Below are positions 1 through 9,814 of a stretch of DNA of 64,000 bases, piece after piece. A program made the position numbers and the translations under genes. Position 1 is the first letter of the stretch. The number at the start of each line of letters is the position of its first letter. Below the pieces are notes generated by a model. It was given only the letters and a program-made list of their open reading frames with translations. It made no database searches and was not told where the DNA came from. Source of the stretch: Pseudomonas sp. SJZ074 (GTDB lineage: Bacteria > Pseudomonadota > Gammaproteobacteria > Pseudomonadales > Pseudomonadaceae); NCBI RefSeq assembly GCF_007828215.1, contig NZ_VIUE01000005.1, positions 62,001 through 126,000 of the forward strand. Reading direction: 5' to 3'.

Positions 1-281
1 GCGAATACTCCGCCGAACTGGTCAGCATCCTGAGCCGCAGCATGTTCGAAGGCGTGGACGAGCTGGAAGTGGGCATGCAGTTCCATGCGTCGGCGCCGGA
101 TGGCCAGATGCAGATCGTCACCATCCGCGACCTGGACGGCGACGACGTTACTGTAGACGGTAACCACCCGTTGGCCGGCCAGCGCCTGAACTTCAAGGTC
201 AAGGTTGTCGACATCCGCGATGCCAGCCAGGAAGAAGTGGCTCATGGTCACGTCCATGGCGAAGGTGGTCACCACCACTGA
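1..281 (+). CDS. slyD: FKBP-type peptidyl-prolyl isomerase SlyD (3' part)
   Basis: C-terminal part of a cytoplasmic FKBP-type prolyl cis-trans isomerase and metallochaperone; the start lies off the left edge. The frame is open from base 3 and gives about 92 residues. These cover the end of the insert-in-flap region and the closing FKBP strand (NHPLAGQRLNFKV, then VVDIRDA), followed by a short His-rich tail (HGHVHGEGGHHH) typical of SlyD, which binds nickel and other metals. A clear terminator follows. Family assignment is firm; the N-terminal FKBP residues cannot be checked here. Confidence 0.93.
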   Translation, partial: EYSAELVSILSRSMFEGVDELEVGMQFHASAPDGQMQIVTIRDLDGDDVTVDGNHPLAGQRLNFKVKVVDIRDASQEEVAHGHVHGEGGHHH

Positions 282-310
282 TTTTTCTGCGCTACGCTGA
301 AATGAACAGG

Positions 311-334
311 AAAGGCGCCATGGGCGCCTTTTTT
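311..334 (+). terminator. Rho-independent terminator of slyD
   Basis: GC-rich hairpin (AAAGGCGCC, loop ATG, GGCGCCTTT) running into six T residues, 30 bases after the slyD stop. Confidence 0.85.
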
Positions 335-386
335 AGTCGGTTACCGGCCATGGCTGTTTCGAAGATCCGCAAACCTGGAGTTCGTC

Positions 387-869
387 ATGAGTGCTTTTCA
401 CGACCTTAAACTGAAAGCCCTGGGTGGTCAGGAGCTTCCTCTGGCGCCTTTCAAGGGGCAAGTCGTGCTGGTGGTCAACGTCGCCTCCAAATGTGGCCTG
501 ACGCCTCAGTACGCGGCGCTGGAAAGTCTCTATCAGCAATACAAGGACAAGGGTTTCAGCGTGCTGGGCCTGCCCTGCAATCAGTTCGCCGGGCAAGAGC
601 CGGGAACCGAAAAAGAAATCCAGGAATTCTGCAGCCACGAGTATGGCGTGACGTTTCCGCTGTCCAGCAAGCTGGAAGTGAACGGTCATGACCGGCATCA
701 GCTCTACCGCCTGCTGGCGGGCGAGGGCGCCGAGTTCCCCGGGGACATCACCTGGAACTTCGAGAAATTCCTGCTCGGAAAGGACGGCCGGGTGCTGGCG
801 CGCTTCTCGCCGCGTACGGCGCCGGATGATCCGACTGTGATCCAGGCGATCGAGAAAGCGCTGGGCTGA
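387..869 (+). CDS. Glutathione peroxidase family protein
   Basis: Thiol peroxidase of the GPx/BtuE family, 160 residues, the usual length for the monomeric bacterial form, with no signal peptide. It should reduce hydrogen peroxide and organic hydroperoxides, in bacteria usually at the expense of thioredoxin. The peroxidatic Cys36 lies in NVASKCGLT, the catalytic Gln70 in FAGQEPG, and Trp123-Asn124 in WNFEKF, so the catalytic set is complete with Cys in place of selenocysteine. Cys82 is a candidate resolving cysteine. It is monocistronic: the slyD terminator precedes it and a hairpin repeat follows. Confidence 0.93.
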   Translation: MSAFHDLKLKALGGQELPLAPFKGQVVLVVNVASKCGLTPQYAALESLYQQYKDKGFSVLGLPCNQFAGQEPGTEKEIQEFCSHEYGVTFPLSSKLEVNGHDRHQLYRLLAGEGAEFPGDITWNFEKFLLGKDGRVLARFSPRTAPDDPTVIQAIEKALG

Positions 870-888
870 ACCGCAGAGCCCAACTGAA

Positions 889-924
889 CCCTGTGGCGAG
901 GGGATTTATCACCTCGCCACAGGG
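889..924. repeat. Hairpin repeat of the TGTGGCGAGGGG family
   Basis: Perfect 13-base inverted repeat (CCCTGTGGCGAGG and its complement) around a 10-base loop GGATTTATCA. The same family recurs at 7111, 23823 and 62073. It lies just behind the glutathione peroxidase gene and may help stop transcription. Confidence 0.8.
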
Positions 925-1040
925 TTGGCGGCTGGCTTTTGATCCTTAATCACTCCAATCAATAGTGCTACCCAGCACGCCCCGCGCTGCATATTATCCT
1001 CGTCATATCGACCTGCGACCTTGTCCCCGTGGAGTGCCTC

Positions 1041-2144
1041 ATGCCCGTAAAAGCCCTGTTCAAACCCTTCCAACTCGGCGCGTTCGAGCTGCCGACCCGG
1101 GTGGTGATGGCACCGATGACCCGTTCCTTTTCGCCGGGCGGTGTGCCGAACGCCAAGGTCATCGAATATTACCGTCGCCGCGCAGCGGCCGGGGTTGGCC
1201 TGATCATCACCGAAGGCACGACGGTCGGGCACAAGGCTGCCAACGGCTATCCGAACGTGCCGCACTTCTACGGCGGTGCAGCACTCGCCGGCTGGCAGCA
1301 AGTGGTCGATGCTGTGCACGCCGAAGGCGGCAAGATCGTTCCACAGTTGTGGCATGTGGGCAGTGTGCGCCGCACCGGGACCGAACCGGATGCCAGCGTG
1401 CCGGGCTATGGCCCGACCGAGAAGCTCAAGGACGGCCAGGTGGTGGTCCACGGTATGACCCAGGCAGACATCGACGAAGTCATCGCCGCCTTCGCCCAAG
1501 CCGCAAAAGACGCCCAGCGCATCGGCATGGATGGCGTAGAGATTCATGGCGCCCACGGTTATCTGGTGGACCAATTCTTCTGGGAAGGCAGCAACCAACG
1601 CACCGATGGTTACGGTGGCAGTCTGGCCAACCGTTCGCGCTTCGCCATCGAATTGATCCGTGCCGTGCGAGCCGCCGTGGGCGAAGGATTCCCGATCATC
1701 TTCCGGTTCTCCCAATGGAAACAACAGGATTACACGGCGCGCCTGGTGCAGACCCCCGAAGCCCTGGGTGAGTTCCTCAAGCCGCTGTCCGAGGCTGGCG
1801 TGGATATTTTCCACTGCTCGACACGTCGCTTCTGGGAGCCGGAGTTCGACGGTTCCGAATTGAACCTGGCCGGCTGGACCCGCAAACTCACTGGCAAGCC
1901 GACCATCACCGTTGGCAGCGTTGGCCTGGATGGCGAGTTCCTGCAGTTCATGGTCAATACCGACAAGGTCGCGCAACCGGCCAGCCTGGAGAAACTGCTG
2001 GAGCGCCTGAACAATGACGAATTCGACCTGGTGGCGGTAGGCCGTGCGCTGCTGGTGGATCCGGACTGGGCGCAGAAAGTGCGCGAAGGTCGGGAGCAGG
2101 AGATCCTGCCGTTCAGCCGTGAAGCGCTGATGACGTTGGTTTAA
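1041..2144 (+). CDS. Old yellow enzyme family NADH:flavin oxidoreductase
   Basis: FMN-dependent ene-reductase of the OYE/NemA family, 367 residues, a TIM-barrel enzyme reducing activated C=C bonds with NAD(P)H. Seen: the N-terminal strand ELPTRVVMAPMTRS, the OYE motif LWHVGS, the substrate-binding HGAHGYLVDQFF followed by NQRTDGYGGSLANR, and the C-terminal phosphate-binding part VAVGRALLVDPDW. The start at ATG 1041 is preferred over GTG 1029 because GGAG lies six bases upstream. The physiological substrate cannot be told. It is transcribed alone, with a REPIN behind it. Confidence 0.9.
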   Translation: MPVKALFKPFQLGAFELPTRVVMAPMTRSFSPGGVPNAKVIEYYRRRAAAGVGLIITEGTTVGHKAANGYPNVPHFYGGAALAGWQQVVDAVHAEGGKIVPQLWHVGSVRRTGTEPDASVPGYGPTEKLKDGQVVVHGMTQADIDEVIAAFAQAAKDAQRIGMDGVEIHGAHGYLVDQFFWEGSNQRTDGYGGSLANRSRFAIELIRAVRAAVGEGFPIIFRFSQWKQQDYTARLVQTPEALGEFLKPLSEAGVDIFHCSTRRFWEPEFDGSELNLAGWTRKLTGKPTITVGSVGLDGEFLQFMVNTDKVAQPASLEKLLERLNNDEFDLVAVGRALLVDPDWAQKVREGREQEILPFSREALMTLV

Positions 2145-2161
2145 GCGGCGTTTGCTCTGAC

Positions 2162-2259
2162 GCCATCGCGAGCAGGCTCGCTCCCACAATCAGATCTTCA
2201 GCGAATGCATATCTGTGTTCGACCAGATCCATTGTGGGAGCGAGCCTGCTCGCGATGGC
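2162..2259. repeat. REPIN (two inverted REP copies)
   Basis: Two 29-base REP copies in head-to-head orientation (2162-2190 minus, 2231-2259 plus) around a 41-base spacer. The core is TGTGGGAGCGAGCCTGCTCG, the GAGCCTGC...GATGGC subtype. Confidence 0.9.
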
Positions 2260-2280
2260 TATTGCACTGGCACCGAAAAA

Positions 2281-3453
2281 TCAGCGCATCGTCGACGGCG
2301 CAGGCATCCCCTGCTCACCCACACAAGCCCCCCGCAACTGCGCCTCGAACTGCTCGATCACCGACGCCCAACCCTGGCGGCTGGCGTGCTGGCGGGCATT
2401 GAGCCTCACGCAACGTAACGCTTCGGGCTCCTCCAGCAACCAGCGGGCCCCATCGCAGAACGCATCCTCATCCCCCGGCATTGCCAGCACGCCGTTATAG
2501 CCATGGCGGATATGCTGTGCCGCGGCGGCCTGGTCGTAGGCCACCACACCCAGCCCGGACGCCAGGGCCTCCAGCACGACATTGCCGAAGGTTTCGGTCA
2601 GGCTCGGAAAGACGAACACATCCCCGCTGGCGTAGTGGCTGGCCAGCGCCTCGCCACGTTGGGTGCCGCAGAAAATCGCATCGGGCAATGCCTGCTCCAG
2701 CGCAGATCGTTGCGGGCCGTCGCCGATCACCACCAGCTTCATCCGTCGCTGCGGGAACGCACTGCACAGCCTGTCGAAACAACGCTTGAGCAAGCCGAGA
2801 TTCTTCTCCGGCGCCAGGCGTCCAACGTGGATCACGGCAATATCGTCATCGCCCAGGCCCCAGCTTTCCCGTAGGGAGACCGAGCGCTTGACCGGATGGA
2901 ACAACTGGCTGTCGACGCCGCGGGACAACAGCATGACGCGCTCGAAATGCCGCCGTTCCAATTCCAGTTGCTGGCTGAGGCTGGGCACCAGCGTCAGGTT
3001 GGAGCGGTTGTGAAACCAGCGCAGGTAATGGGTGAGTGCGCGACTGAGCAACCCGAGACCATACTGCTGGGTGTATTGCTGGAAATTGGTGTGGAAGCCA
3101 CTGACCACCGAAATATCCAGGCGTCGCGCTGCCCGCAATGCCGACAAACCCAACGGCCCTTCGGTGGCGATGTACAGCACATCGGGACGCTGACGCTTCC
3201 AGCGCCGCAGCAGTTTGTGCATGGATACCTGGCCCCACTGCAACCCCGGATACCCTGGCAGCGGCCAGCCCCGGCACAGCAGCAAATCGTCGCTGGCCTG
3301 GCGTTGATCGGTGGCTTGTCGCGGACGCACCAACTCAACCCGGTGCCCTCGGGCACACAAACCCTCATGCAAGCGGCCCAAGGTATTGGCCACGCCATTG
3401 ATTTCCGGCGGGAAGGTTTCGGTGATGAGGGTGATATGCAGGTGTGTGCTCAT
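2281..3453 (-). CDS. GT4-family glycosyltransferase
   Basis: Retaining glycosyltransferase of the GT-B fold, family 4, about 390 residues. The N-terminal acceptor domain opens with LITETFPPEINGVANTLGRL. The donor domain carries HVGRLAPEKNLGLL, and further on SLTETFGNVVLEALASG with the EX7E signature (E in LTETFGN and in LEALASG). Related proteins transfer mannose or glucose from nucleotide sugars to lipid acceptors; the acceptor here is unknown. The ATG at 3453 is preferred to 3477 because family members start right before this beta strand. It reads in the same direction as cysZ, 64 bases upstream, so the two may be cotranscribed. Confidence 0.88.
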   Translation of the reverse strand: MSTHLHITLITETFPPEINGVANTLGRLHEGLCARGHRVELVRPRQATDQRQASDDLLLCRGWPLPGYPGLQWGQVSMHKLLRRWKRQRPDVLYIATEGPLGLSALRAARRLDISVVSGFHTNFQQYTQQYGLGLLSRALTHYLRWFHNRSNLTLVPSLSQQLELERRHFERVMLLSRGVDSQLFHPVKRSVSLRESWGLGDDDIAVIHVGRLAPEKNLGLLKRCFDRLCSAFPQRRMKLVVIGDGPQRSALEQALPDAIFCGTQRGEALASHYASGDVFVFPSLTETFGNVVLEALASGLGVVAYDQAAAAQHIRHGYNGVLAMPGDEDAFCDGARWLLEEPEALRCVRLNARQHASRQGWASVIEQFEAQLRGACVGEQGMPAPSTMR

Positions 3454-3517
3454 GACCCCAGTGTCGACCGGGGCCATTTCGCCAGTGTGACGCCTTGGTG
3501 ATGGATTTGTGACCGGT

Positions 3518-4273
3518 TCAGCCTTGGCGCGCCAACGCGGCCTCGGCCCCTTGCTCGCGCACCCAGAACAGGGTCGCCCCGGCCACGGCCGCCGGCATCA
3601 TCAGGATATTGACCACGGGGATCAGCAGCGCCAGGTACACGCTGCCGCCAAAACCCAGGCTCTGCCAGCGTTTCTGTCGCAGCCAGGCGAGCATCTCGTT
3701 CCAACCCAGCTTGTGGTTGTCCGCCGGGTAGTCGATGTATTGGATCGCCATCATCCACACGCCGAACAGCAACCACAGTGGCGCGGCCACGAGGTTGACC
3801 ACGGGAATGAACGACAGCACGAACAGCCCCAGGGCGCGGGGCAGGAAGTAGCCGAGCTTGCGTGCTTCCCGGGCCAGGGTGCGCGGGACCATGGCAACCA
3901 ACTCGCCCCAACTGAAGGCCGGGAAGTCGTCGGAGCCACGGACCACCACCTCGACTTTCTCTGCCAGAAAGCCGTTGAACGGCGCGGCGATGATGTTGGC
4001 GAGCATCGTGAAGGTAAAGAACACCATCAGCACCACCAGTACCACGAACAGCGGCCAGAGGATGTAGCTGAGGAAACTCAACCAGCCCGGCAGCGACGGC
4101 ATCAATGTGTCGACCCACAGGCTGAATTGATGGCCGGCCAGGTAGATCAGGCCGACGAACAATACGAGGTTGATCGCCAGCGGCAACAATACGAACAAAC
4201 GCAGGCCCGGGCTCAAGACCAGCTTGAGGCCTTCTTGCAGATATTGCGGGCCGGACAGGACGGGGGCGGGCAT
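3518..4273 (-). CDS. cysZ: Sulfate transporter CysZ
   Basis: Inner-membrane protein of the CysZ/EI24 family, 251 residues, which brings sulfate into the cell for cysteine synthesis. Several hydrophobic segments are visible: around residues 20-47, 65-90 ([18 protein letters not shown]), 145-180 ([20 protein letters not shown]) and 210-235. The conserved [21 protein letters not shown] and [12 protein letters not shown] motifs are present. It sits between a glycosyltransferase gene and the divergent trxB, so a link with thiol metabolism is plausible but not shown. Confidence 0.93.
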   Translation of the reverse strand: MPAPVLSGPQYLQEGLKLVLSPGLRLFVLLPLAINLVLFVGLIYLAGHQFSLWVDTLMPSLPGWLSFLSYILWPLFVVLVVLMVFFTFTMLANIIAAPFNGFLAEKVEVVVRGSDDFPAFSWGELVAMVPRTLAREARKLGYFLPRALGLFVLSFIPVVNLVAAPLWLLFGVWMMAIQYIDYPADNHKLGWNEMLAWLRQKRWQSLGFGGSVYLALLIPVVNILMMPAAVAGATLFWVREQGAEAALARQG

Positions 4274-5544
<1,271 letters not shown>

Positions 5545-5554
5545 TTCATCAGGT

Positions 5555-5586
5555 ATGAAAAAACCGGCTTTGGCCGGTTTTTTCAT
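5555..5586 (+). terminator. Terminator of trxB
   Basis: Hairpin AAAAAACCGGC, loop TTT, GGCCGGTTTTTT, eleven bases after the trxB stop. It has A and T runs on both sides, so it could also serve the opposite strand. Confidence 0.88.
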
Positions 5587-5609
5587 GGGCGTCGTTTCCA
5601 CCCGAATCC

Positions 5610-5698
5610 TGTGGGAGCGGGCTTGCTCGCGAAAGCGGTGTGTCAGTTAGAGACTAGTTGCCTGACACTCCGCTTTCGCGAGCAAGCCCGCTCCCACA
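5610..5698. repeat. REPIN (GGGCTTGCTCGCGAAAGC subtype)
   Basis: Inverted pair of 29-base REPs: TGTGGGAGCGGGCTTGCTCG on plus at 5610 and its complement ending at 5698. The loop has a further inner inverted repeat (GTGTCAG / CTGACAC). Confidence 0.9.
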
Positions 5699-5727
5699 AG
5701 GTTTTTTGTGGTCAGCCACATGGCAAC

Positions 5728-6978
5728 TCAGACCAGCTTCGCCAGGCACGCCTCGAGAATATCCAGGCCTTCCTCCAGCAGCGCCGGTTCGGTCGTCAAC
5801 GGCGCCAACAGGCGGATGATGTGCCGCGACTTTCCGCTGGGCATCAGCAATAACCCTGCGTCCCGAGCGAGCGCCAGCAACTGGGTCAACTGTGCCGCTG
5901 CCGGGGTACCGTCGACATGGACCAGTTCGATGCCACGCATGGCGCCGACGCCCGTCAGGCGGCCCAGGAACGGTGTCAGTCCACGGCGGCGCCATGATTC
6001 GTAGCGGCTGACAATCGCCTCTTCCTGTTGCGTACCCCAGGCGCGCAGGTGCGCATCGGTCATTTCCTCCAGCGTCGCCAGTGCGGCGGCGCAGGCGATG
6101 GGGTTGCCGGAATAGGTGCCGCCCAAGCCGCCCTTGGGCAGGTTGTCCAGCAAAGCCTTGCGCCCCACCACTGCCCCCAGCGGGACACCGCCGGCAATGC
6201 TCTTGCCCAGGAGGATCAGGTCGGGCTCGATGCCCAGTCGCGAGAACGCAAAGCGCTGGCCGGTGCGCCCGAAGCCGGACTGGATTTCATCGATGATCAG
6301 CACGATGCCCTTGTCGTCACAGAACTGCCGCAGGGCCTGGGCAAAAGGGATGTCCAGCGCCAGGAAGCCCGCCTCGCCCTGTACCGGTTCGACGATGAAA
6401 CAGGCCACATCGTTGACGTCGATCTCCACGCTGAACAATCGCTCCATGGCCTGTAAGGCTTCTGCGCAGGTCACGCCGTTGTCCTTGCTGGGGTAGGGCA
6501 GGTGATAGACCGGCCCCGGCAGCACACCGATTTTCTGTTTGTAGGGCGCGACCTTGCCGTTGAGGTTCAGAGTGGCCAGGGTGCGGCCATGGAAGCCGCC
6601 GTCGAAGGCGATCACGGCGGTGCGGCCCGTGGCCCCGCGCACGATCTTCAAGGCGTTTTCCGCCGCCTCCGCGCCGCTGTTGGTGAGCATGCCGCTGATG
6701 GGGTAGTCCACCGGGACAAACGCGGTCAGGCGCTCCATCAATTCGATATAGGGCGCATGAGGCACGGCATTGAAGGCGTAATGAGTCAATCGAGTGGCCT
6801 GCTCGCGAATGGCCTCGACAACGCGTGGATGGCAATGGCCGAGGTTCAGCACGCCGATGCCGCCCACGAAGTCGATGTAGCGATTGCCGTCGGTGTCCCA
6901 GACCTCGGCGTTTCTGCCGTGGCTGAGGCTGACGGGGTGCACGACGGAAATCGATTGGCTGATGGTTTCGCTGCTCAT
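5728..6978 (-). CDS. Class III PLP aminotransferase (GABA transaminase family)
   Basis: Fold-type I, class III aminotransferase of 416 residues, close to GabT and to the 2-aminoadipate/5-aminovalerate transaminases of Pseudomonas. Seen: NSGAEAAENALK (phosphate binding), FHGRT, IIDEIQSGFGRTG with the PLP-contacting Asp, and LGKSIAGGVPLGAV with the Schiff-base Lys. A GTYSGNP block follows. The amine donor cannot be told from sequence. It is monocistronic, flanked by a REPIN and a hairpin repeat. Confidence 0.9.
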   Translation of the reverse strand: MSSETISQSISVVHPVSLSHGRNAEVWDTDGNRYIDFVGGIGVLNLGHCHPRVVEAIREQATRLTHYAFNAVPHAPYIELMERLTAFVPVDYPISGMLTNSGAEAAENALKIVRGATGRTAVIAFDGGFHGRTLATLNLNGKVAPYKQKIGVLPGPVYHLPYPSKDNGVTCAEALQAMERLFSVEIDVNDVACFIVEPVQGEAGFLALDIPFAQALRQFCDDKGIVLIIDEIQSGFGRTGQRFAFSRLGIEPDLILLGKSIAGGVPLGAVVGRKALLDNLPKGGLGGTYSGNPIACAAALATLEEMTDAHLRAWGTQQEEAIVSRYESWRRRGLTPFLGRLTGVGAMRGIELVHVDGTPAAAQLTQLLALARDAGLLLMPSGKSRHIIRLLAPLTTEPALLEEGLDILEACLAKLV

Positions 6979-7110
6979 GAAGGACGGCTCGCAAGGGAAG
7001 AAGGCGTGCGCTATTCAAGCTGCGAGCGAAGGGGGGCGGCAAACGAAATAAAGTTGCCGGGTCAATCTTAAAAGTCGGGATGTGGGAATTGGAGTCTTGC
7101 AACGGCTCGT

Positions 7111-7155
7111 TGTGGCGAGGGGATTTAGCGAAACGTCGCACCGCCCCTCGCCACA
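7111..7155. repeat. Hairpin repeat of the TGTGGCGAGGGG family
   Basis: Twelve-base perfect inverted repeat TGTGGCGAGGGG (7111-7122) and its complement (7144-7155) around a 21-base loop. It lies in the gap between hopJ and the class III aminotransferase gene. Confidence 0.8.
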
Positions 7156-7177
7156 GATGCGGGTTGCAACTTTAAAA

Positions 7178-7516
7178 TCAGCGGCGTTGCAGGGGCTGGG
7201 CCGCAAACTTCACACCCGCCAGGCCGTGGACCATCAGCGCGCGGATATTGCCGTGGTCTGTGCCCTCGGGGGTTGCCAGCACCGAGCGGTAATGCTCGCC
7301 GAACGCCAGCAGCGCTTCTTCGTCGCTCAAGCCTTCGAGCAGAGCCAGGCCGAGGGTCTTGCAGGAACCTTCGTTCTGCCCGGCCGCGTTCTCCACGTTG
7401 CCGTTGGTGAAAGGCTGGGGCTGATAGTCATAGCCATCCTTGATGAAAGCCAGGGTCTCGGCGAAGGTGTGTTCGCCGCTCTGGAGACGGGTGCGCAGGG
7501 TGTTCAGATCAGGCAT
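7178..7516 (-). CDS. HopJ family protein
   Basis: Small HopJ-type protein, 112 residues. The family was named after a Pseudomonas syringae type III effector candidate, but it is widespread in non-pathogens and its function is unknown. Seen: FAETLAFIKDGYDYQPQPFTNG, then NEGSCKTLGLALLEGLSDEEALLAFGEHYRSVL, which are the conserved family blocks. It has no signal peptide. Its ATG overlaps the end of the DUF1244 gene by eight bases, so the two are translationally coupled. A true effector role is unlikely because no secretion genes are nearby. Confidence 0.85.
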   Translation of the reverse strand: MPDLNTLRTRLQSGEHTFAETLAFIKDGYDYQPQPFTNGNVENAAGQNEGSCKTLGLALLEGLSDEEALLAFGEHYRSVLATPEGTDHGNIRALMVHGLAGVKFAAQPLQRR

Positions 7517-7805
7517 CGGGTTTTCCTTTGGCGAACGCCGCTTGCTGTTCGGCGCTGGCTTCTTGCTGGTATTGGGCTTTCCATTCGGCGTACGGCATGC
7601 CGTAGACCCGTTCACGGGCGTCATCGAGGCTGATCTCGATCTGGCGTTCATCGGCAGCGGCCTTGTACCACTTGGACAGGCAGTTGCGGCAGAAGCCGGC
7701 AAGGTTCATCAGATCGATGTTCTGCACATCCTTGCGGCTATCCAGATGGGCTACCAGCCGACGGAAAGCGGCGGCTTCGAGTTCGAGGCGTTGTTGGTCG
7801 GTCAT
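7509..7805 (-). CDS. DUF1244 family protein
   Basis: Small conserved cytoplasmic protein, 98 residues, of unknown function. Seen: RLEAAAFRRLVAHL-type N-terminal helix, NIDLMNLAGFCRNCLSKWYKAAAD with the conserved FCRNC cysteine pair, then VYGMPYAEWKAQYQ. The two cysteines could bind a metal, but this is inference. The start at 7805 is set by the family; longer in-frame versions run into the repeat upstream. Followed by the HopJ gene with an eight-base overlap; preceded by folX on the same strand. Confidence 0.85.
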   Translation of the reverse strand: MTDQQRLELEAAAFRRLVAHLDSRKDVQNIDLMNLAGFCRNCLSKWYKAAADERQIEISLDDARERVYGMPYAEWKAQYQQEASAEQQAAFAKGKPDA

Positions 7806-7822
7806 GGTGGTCTCTTCGAGAC

Positions 7823-7904
7823 AGCTGCAAGCGGCAAGCTTCAAGCTGCAAGATGGATTGAGGGAGCCAAGCTTACAACGTGTGGCTTGCCGCTTGAAGC
7901 GGCT
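7823..7904. repeat. REP-like inverted repeat, AAGCGGCAAGCTTCAAG type
   Basis: Left element AGCTGCAAGCGGCAAGC at 7823 and a partly complementary element GTGGCTTGCCGCTTGAAGC at 7882, between the DUF1244 gene and the end of folX. This is a second pseudomonad repeat family, unlike the GTGGGAGC type. It just touches the folX stop codon. Confidence 0.6.
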
Positions 7905-8283
7905 ACGCAGTCGCTCGGCTGGCCGCCAAAGTGATCGACACCGACTCGGCAAAACGCAAGGCGTGGGGTTTGTCGACTTCGACTTCGGCGTATTGCACCG
8001 ACTCGTTGGTCATGACCAGGTCCAGCAACTCCTGGGTCAGGCGTTCCAGCAGAGCGAAGCGATTGCTTTCCACGTGGGCGATGATCGCCTTGGTGATGGT
8101 GCGGTAGTTCAGCGCATGATCGATGTCGTTGTCACGAACCGCTTCCTGTGCCGGGTAGAGGATGGTCAGGTTGATCAAGACATCCTGTTTGTTGAGGATT
8201 TCATCCTCGTTGATCCCGATGAAAGTGCGCAGGCGCAGGTCCTTGACCCGGATGCGCGCCATGGCTGGCTGAAGTTGTGGCAT
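7903..8283 (-). CDS. folX: Dihydroneopterin triphosphate 2'-epimerase FolX
   Basis: Member of the FolB/FolX tunnelling fold, 126 residues, that epimerises dihydroneopterin triphosphate to the monapterin form. Seen: [31 protein letters not shown] and [25 protein letters not shown] with the conserved catalytic-region Glu, then [21 protein letters not shown]. It is assigned to FolX rather than FolB because of the partner genes folE and folM. Its ATG is directly adjacent to the folE stop, so translation is coupled. Together FolE, FolX and FolM make tetrahydromonapterin, the cofactor of phenylalanine hydroxylase in pseudomonads. Confidence 0.9.
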   Translation of the reverse strand: MPQLQPAMARIRVKDLRLRTFIGINEDEILNKQDVLINLTILYPAQEAVRDNDIDHALNYRTITKAIIAHVESNRFALLERLTQELLDLVMTNESVQYAEVEVDKPHALRFAESVSITLAASRATA

Positions 8284-8844
8284 TTACTTGCTCCGTCGAA
8301 TCAATTGCAGGAACTCCTGGCGAGTGGTGCTGGATTCGCGAAAAGCCCCGAGCATCACTGAAGTGTTCATGGTCGAGTTCTGTTTTTCGACACCGCGCAT
8401 CATCATGCACATATGCTGGGCCTCGATGACCACCGCAACACCGGCGGCCTGGGTAACCTGTTGCACCGCGGCGGCGATTTGCCGGGTGAGGTTTTCCTGG
8501 ATCTGCAGGCGGCGGGCGAACATGTCCACCAGCCGGGCGATCTTCGACAGCCCCAGGACCTTGCCCGTAGGAATATAAGCCACATGAGCCTTGCCGATGA
8601 AGGGCAGTAAATGATGTTCGCACAGGGAATAGAGTTCGATGTCGGCGACGATCACCATTTCGTCGCTGTCCGAATCGAACAGGGCGCCATTGACAATCTG
8701 TTCGACGCTTTGCTCGTAGCCATGGCAAAGGTACTGCATGGCCTTGGCGGCACGAGCCGGTGTGTCCAGCAGGCCTTCGCGCTCCGGATCTTCGCCCAGG
8801 CCGATGAGGATCTCGCGGTAATTCTGAGGCAGGGATAGCGCCAT
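8284..8844 (-). CDS. folE: GTP cyclohydrolase I FolE
   Basis: First enzyme of pterin synthesis, GTP to dihydroneopterin triphosphate, 186 residues, a type I homodecameric enzyme. The zinc ligands are Cys75 and His78 in [12 protein letters not shown] and Cys146 in [11 protein letters not shown]. The substrate-binding [19 protein letters not shown] and RLQIQENLT are present. It lies in a tight minus-strand run, 18 bases behind folM and zero bases before folX. Pseudomonads often carry a second folE for folate. This copy is presumably dedicated to tetrahydromonapterin. Confidence 0.95.
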   Translation of the reverse strand: MALSLPQNYREILIGLGEDPEREGLLDTPARAAKAMQYLCHGYEQSVEQIVNGALFDSDSDEMVIVADIELYSLCEHHLLPFIGKAHVAYIPTGKVLGLSKIARLVDMFARRLQIQENLTRQIAAAVQQVTQAAGVAVVIEAQHMCMMMRGVEKQNSTMNTSVMLGAFRESSTTRQEFLQLIRRSK

Positions 8845-8862
8845 GATGGATCCTCAAGAAGG

Positions 8863-9573
8863 CTATTTGACGTGCCGCCCGCCGTTGACGGTCAGGGTCG
8901 TGCCAGTGACATAGGGGTTGTCCAGCAGATACCGCAGGCTCTGGTAGATGACTTCGCTACCGGGTTCGATGCCCAGCGCCGACTTGGCCAGGGTCCTGGC
9001 GCGATAAGCGGCGTCGTCTTCGGCCTTGAACAGTAGCAGGGCCGGTGCAATACCGTTGACCTTGATCGCCGGTGCGAACTTCGCTGCGAACGACAGGGTC
9101 AGGCTGTCGAGCCCAGCCTTGGTGGCGCAATAGGCGATGTGTTTGCTGCTGCCCTTGCGGGTTACATCGTCGCTGATATGCACGATATCCGCGGGATGTG
9201 AACGCCGTAGCAGCTCGGCACAATGCAAGTTGATCAGGTACGGCGCAAGCATGTGCACGCCGAACATGGCATTGAAGGCTGCCGATTCATCGCCTGGCGT
9301 TTCAACCAGCCATGCAGAGGCGTTGTGCACGATGGCCCGCAACCGGTCAGTGTGCTGCTTGAGCTGTTCGATAAAAGCCAGGATCCCGCCTTCGCTGGAA
9401 AAGTCGGCAAACATCACGGTCGCCCCGAGATCCCGGAGCGTCTGGACGCCTGGACGCTCGGTGCGATATGTGATGATGACCGGATAACCGTCTTCCAGCA
9501 ATCGCCGGGCACAGTGCAAGCCGACACGCTGGGCTGCGCCGGTGAGCAGGATAGGAGCGTCGGTACTGGGCAT
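8863..9573 (-). CDS. folM: Dihydromonapterin reductase FolM
   Basis: Short-chain dehydrogenase, 236 residues, reducing dihydromonapterin (and dihydrofolate weakly) with NADPH. Seen: the Rossmann start ILLTGAAQRVGLHCARRLL with the pteridine-reductase type TGAAQR, NASAW in place of the usual NNAG, the catalytic Tyr-Lys in YCATKAGLDSL, and the C-terminal GTTLTVNGGRHVK. The start is taken at ATG 9573; a GTG at 9591 would add six residues and neither has a good ribosome site. First gene of folM-folE-folX; the shared gap with the MerR-type regulator carries tandem TGTA repeats that may control it. Confidence 0.9.
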   Translation of the reverse strand: MPSTDAPILLTGAAQRVGLHCARRLLEDGYPVIITYRTERPGVQTLRDLGATVMFADFSSEGGILAFIEQLKQHTDRLRAIVHNASAWLVETPGDESAAFNAMFGVHMLAPYLINLHCAELLRRSHPADIVHISDDVTRKGSSKHIAYCATKAGLDSLTLSFAAKFAPAIKVNGIAPALLLFKAEDDAAYRARTLAKSALGIEPGSEVIYQSLRYLLDNPYVTGTTLTVNGGRHVK

Positions 9574-9623
9574 GGAGGGGGCTCGGTTCACAGCGGAAGA
9601 AAACTATATCAGTGACTGCGAGA

Positions 9624-9649
9624 TGTACCTATTTGTAGCGGCTGTACCT
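9624..9649. promoter_or_regulatory. Tandem TGTA repeats, candidate LitR/CarH-type operator
   Basis: Three direct copies TGTACC (9624), TGTAGC (9634) and TGTACC (9643), spaced 10 and 9 bases. They lie about 50 bases before folM and 165 bases before the MerR-type gene. CarH-type regulators bind short tandem direct repeats with TGTA/TACA cores spaced about 11 bases, so this is a reasonable operator for the adjacent regulator. The assignment is inference. Confidence 0.45.
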
Positions 9650-9814
9650 GGGTCGGACCGGTCGCCCAGGTGTTTTTTCATGACGGCACGACATGGAAAA
9701 TTTTGTGTCAAAAAATAACAAAGTAGCGTGTCCAGTCGGTTTGCGCTTGTCATCATGCGACTAAGAGGGAGTAAACTGGGATCCAATTTACCGCCCGGGC
9801 CTGTCAGGACAAAA

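Noticed and set aside
909..2189. Long minus-strand frame of 426 residues
   Set aside because: A shadow of the old-yellow-enzyme gene in a GC-rich genome; its composition is that of an antisense frame.
7178..7516. Type III effector role for HopJ-like gene
   Set aside because: The family is widespread in non-pathogens and no type III secretion genes are nearby.
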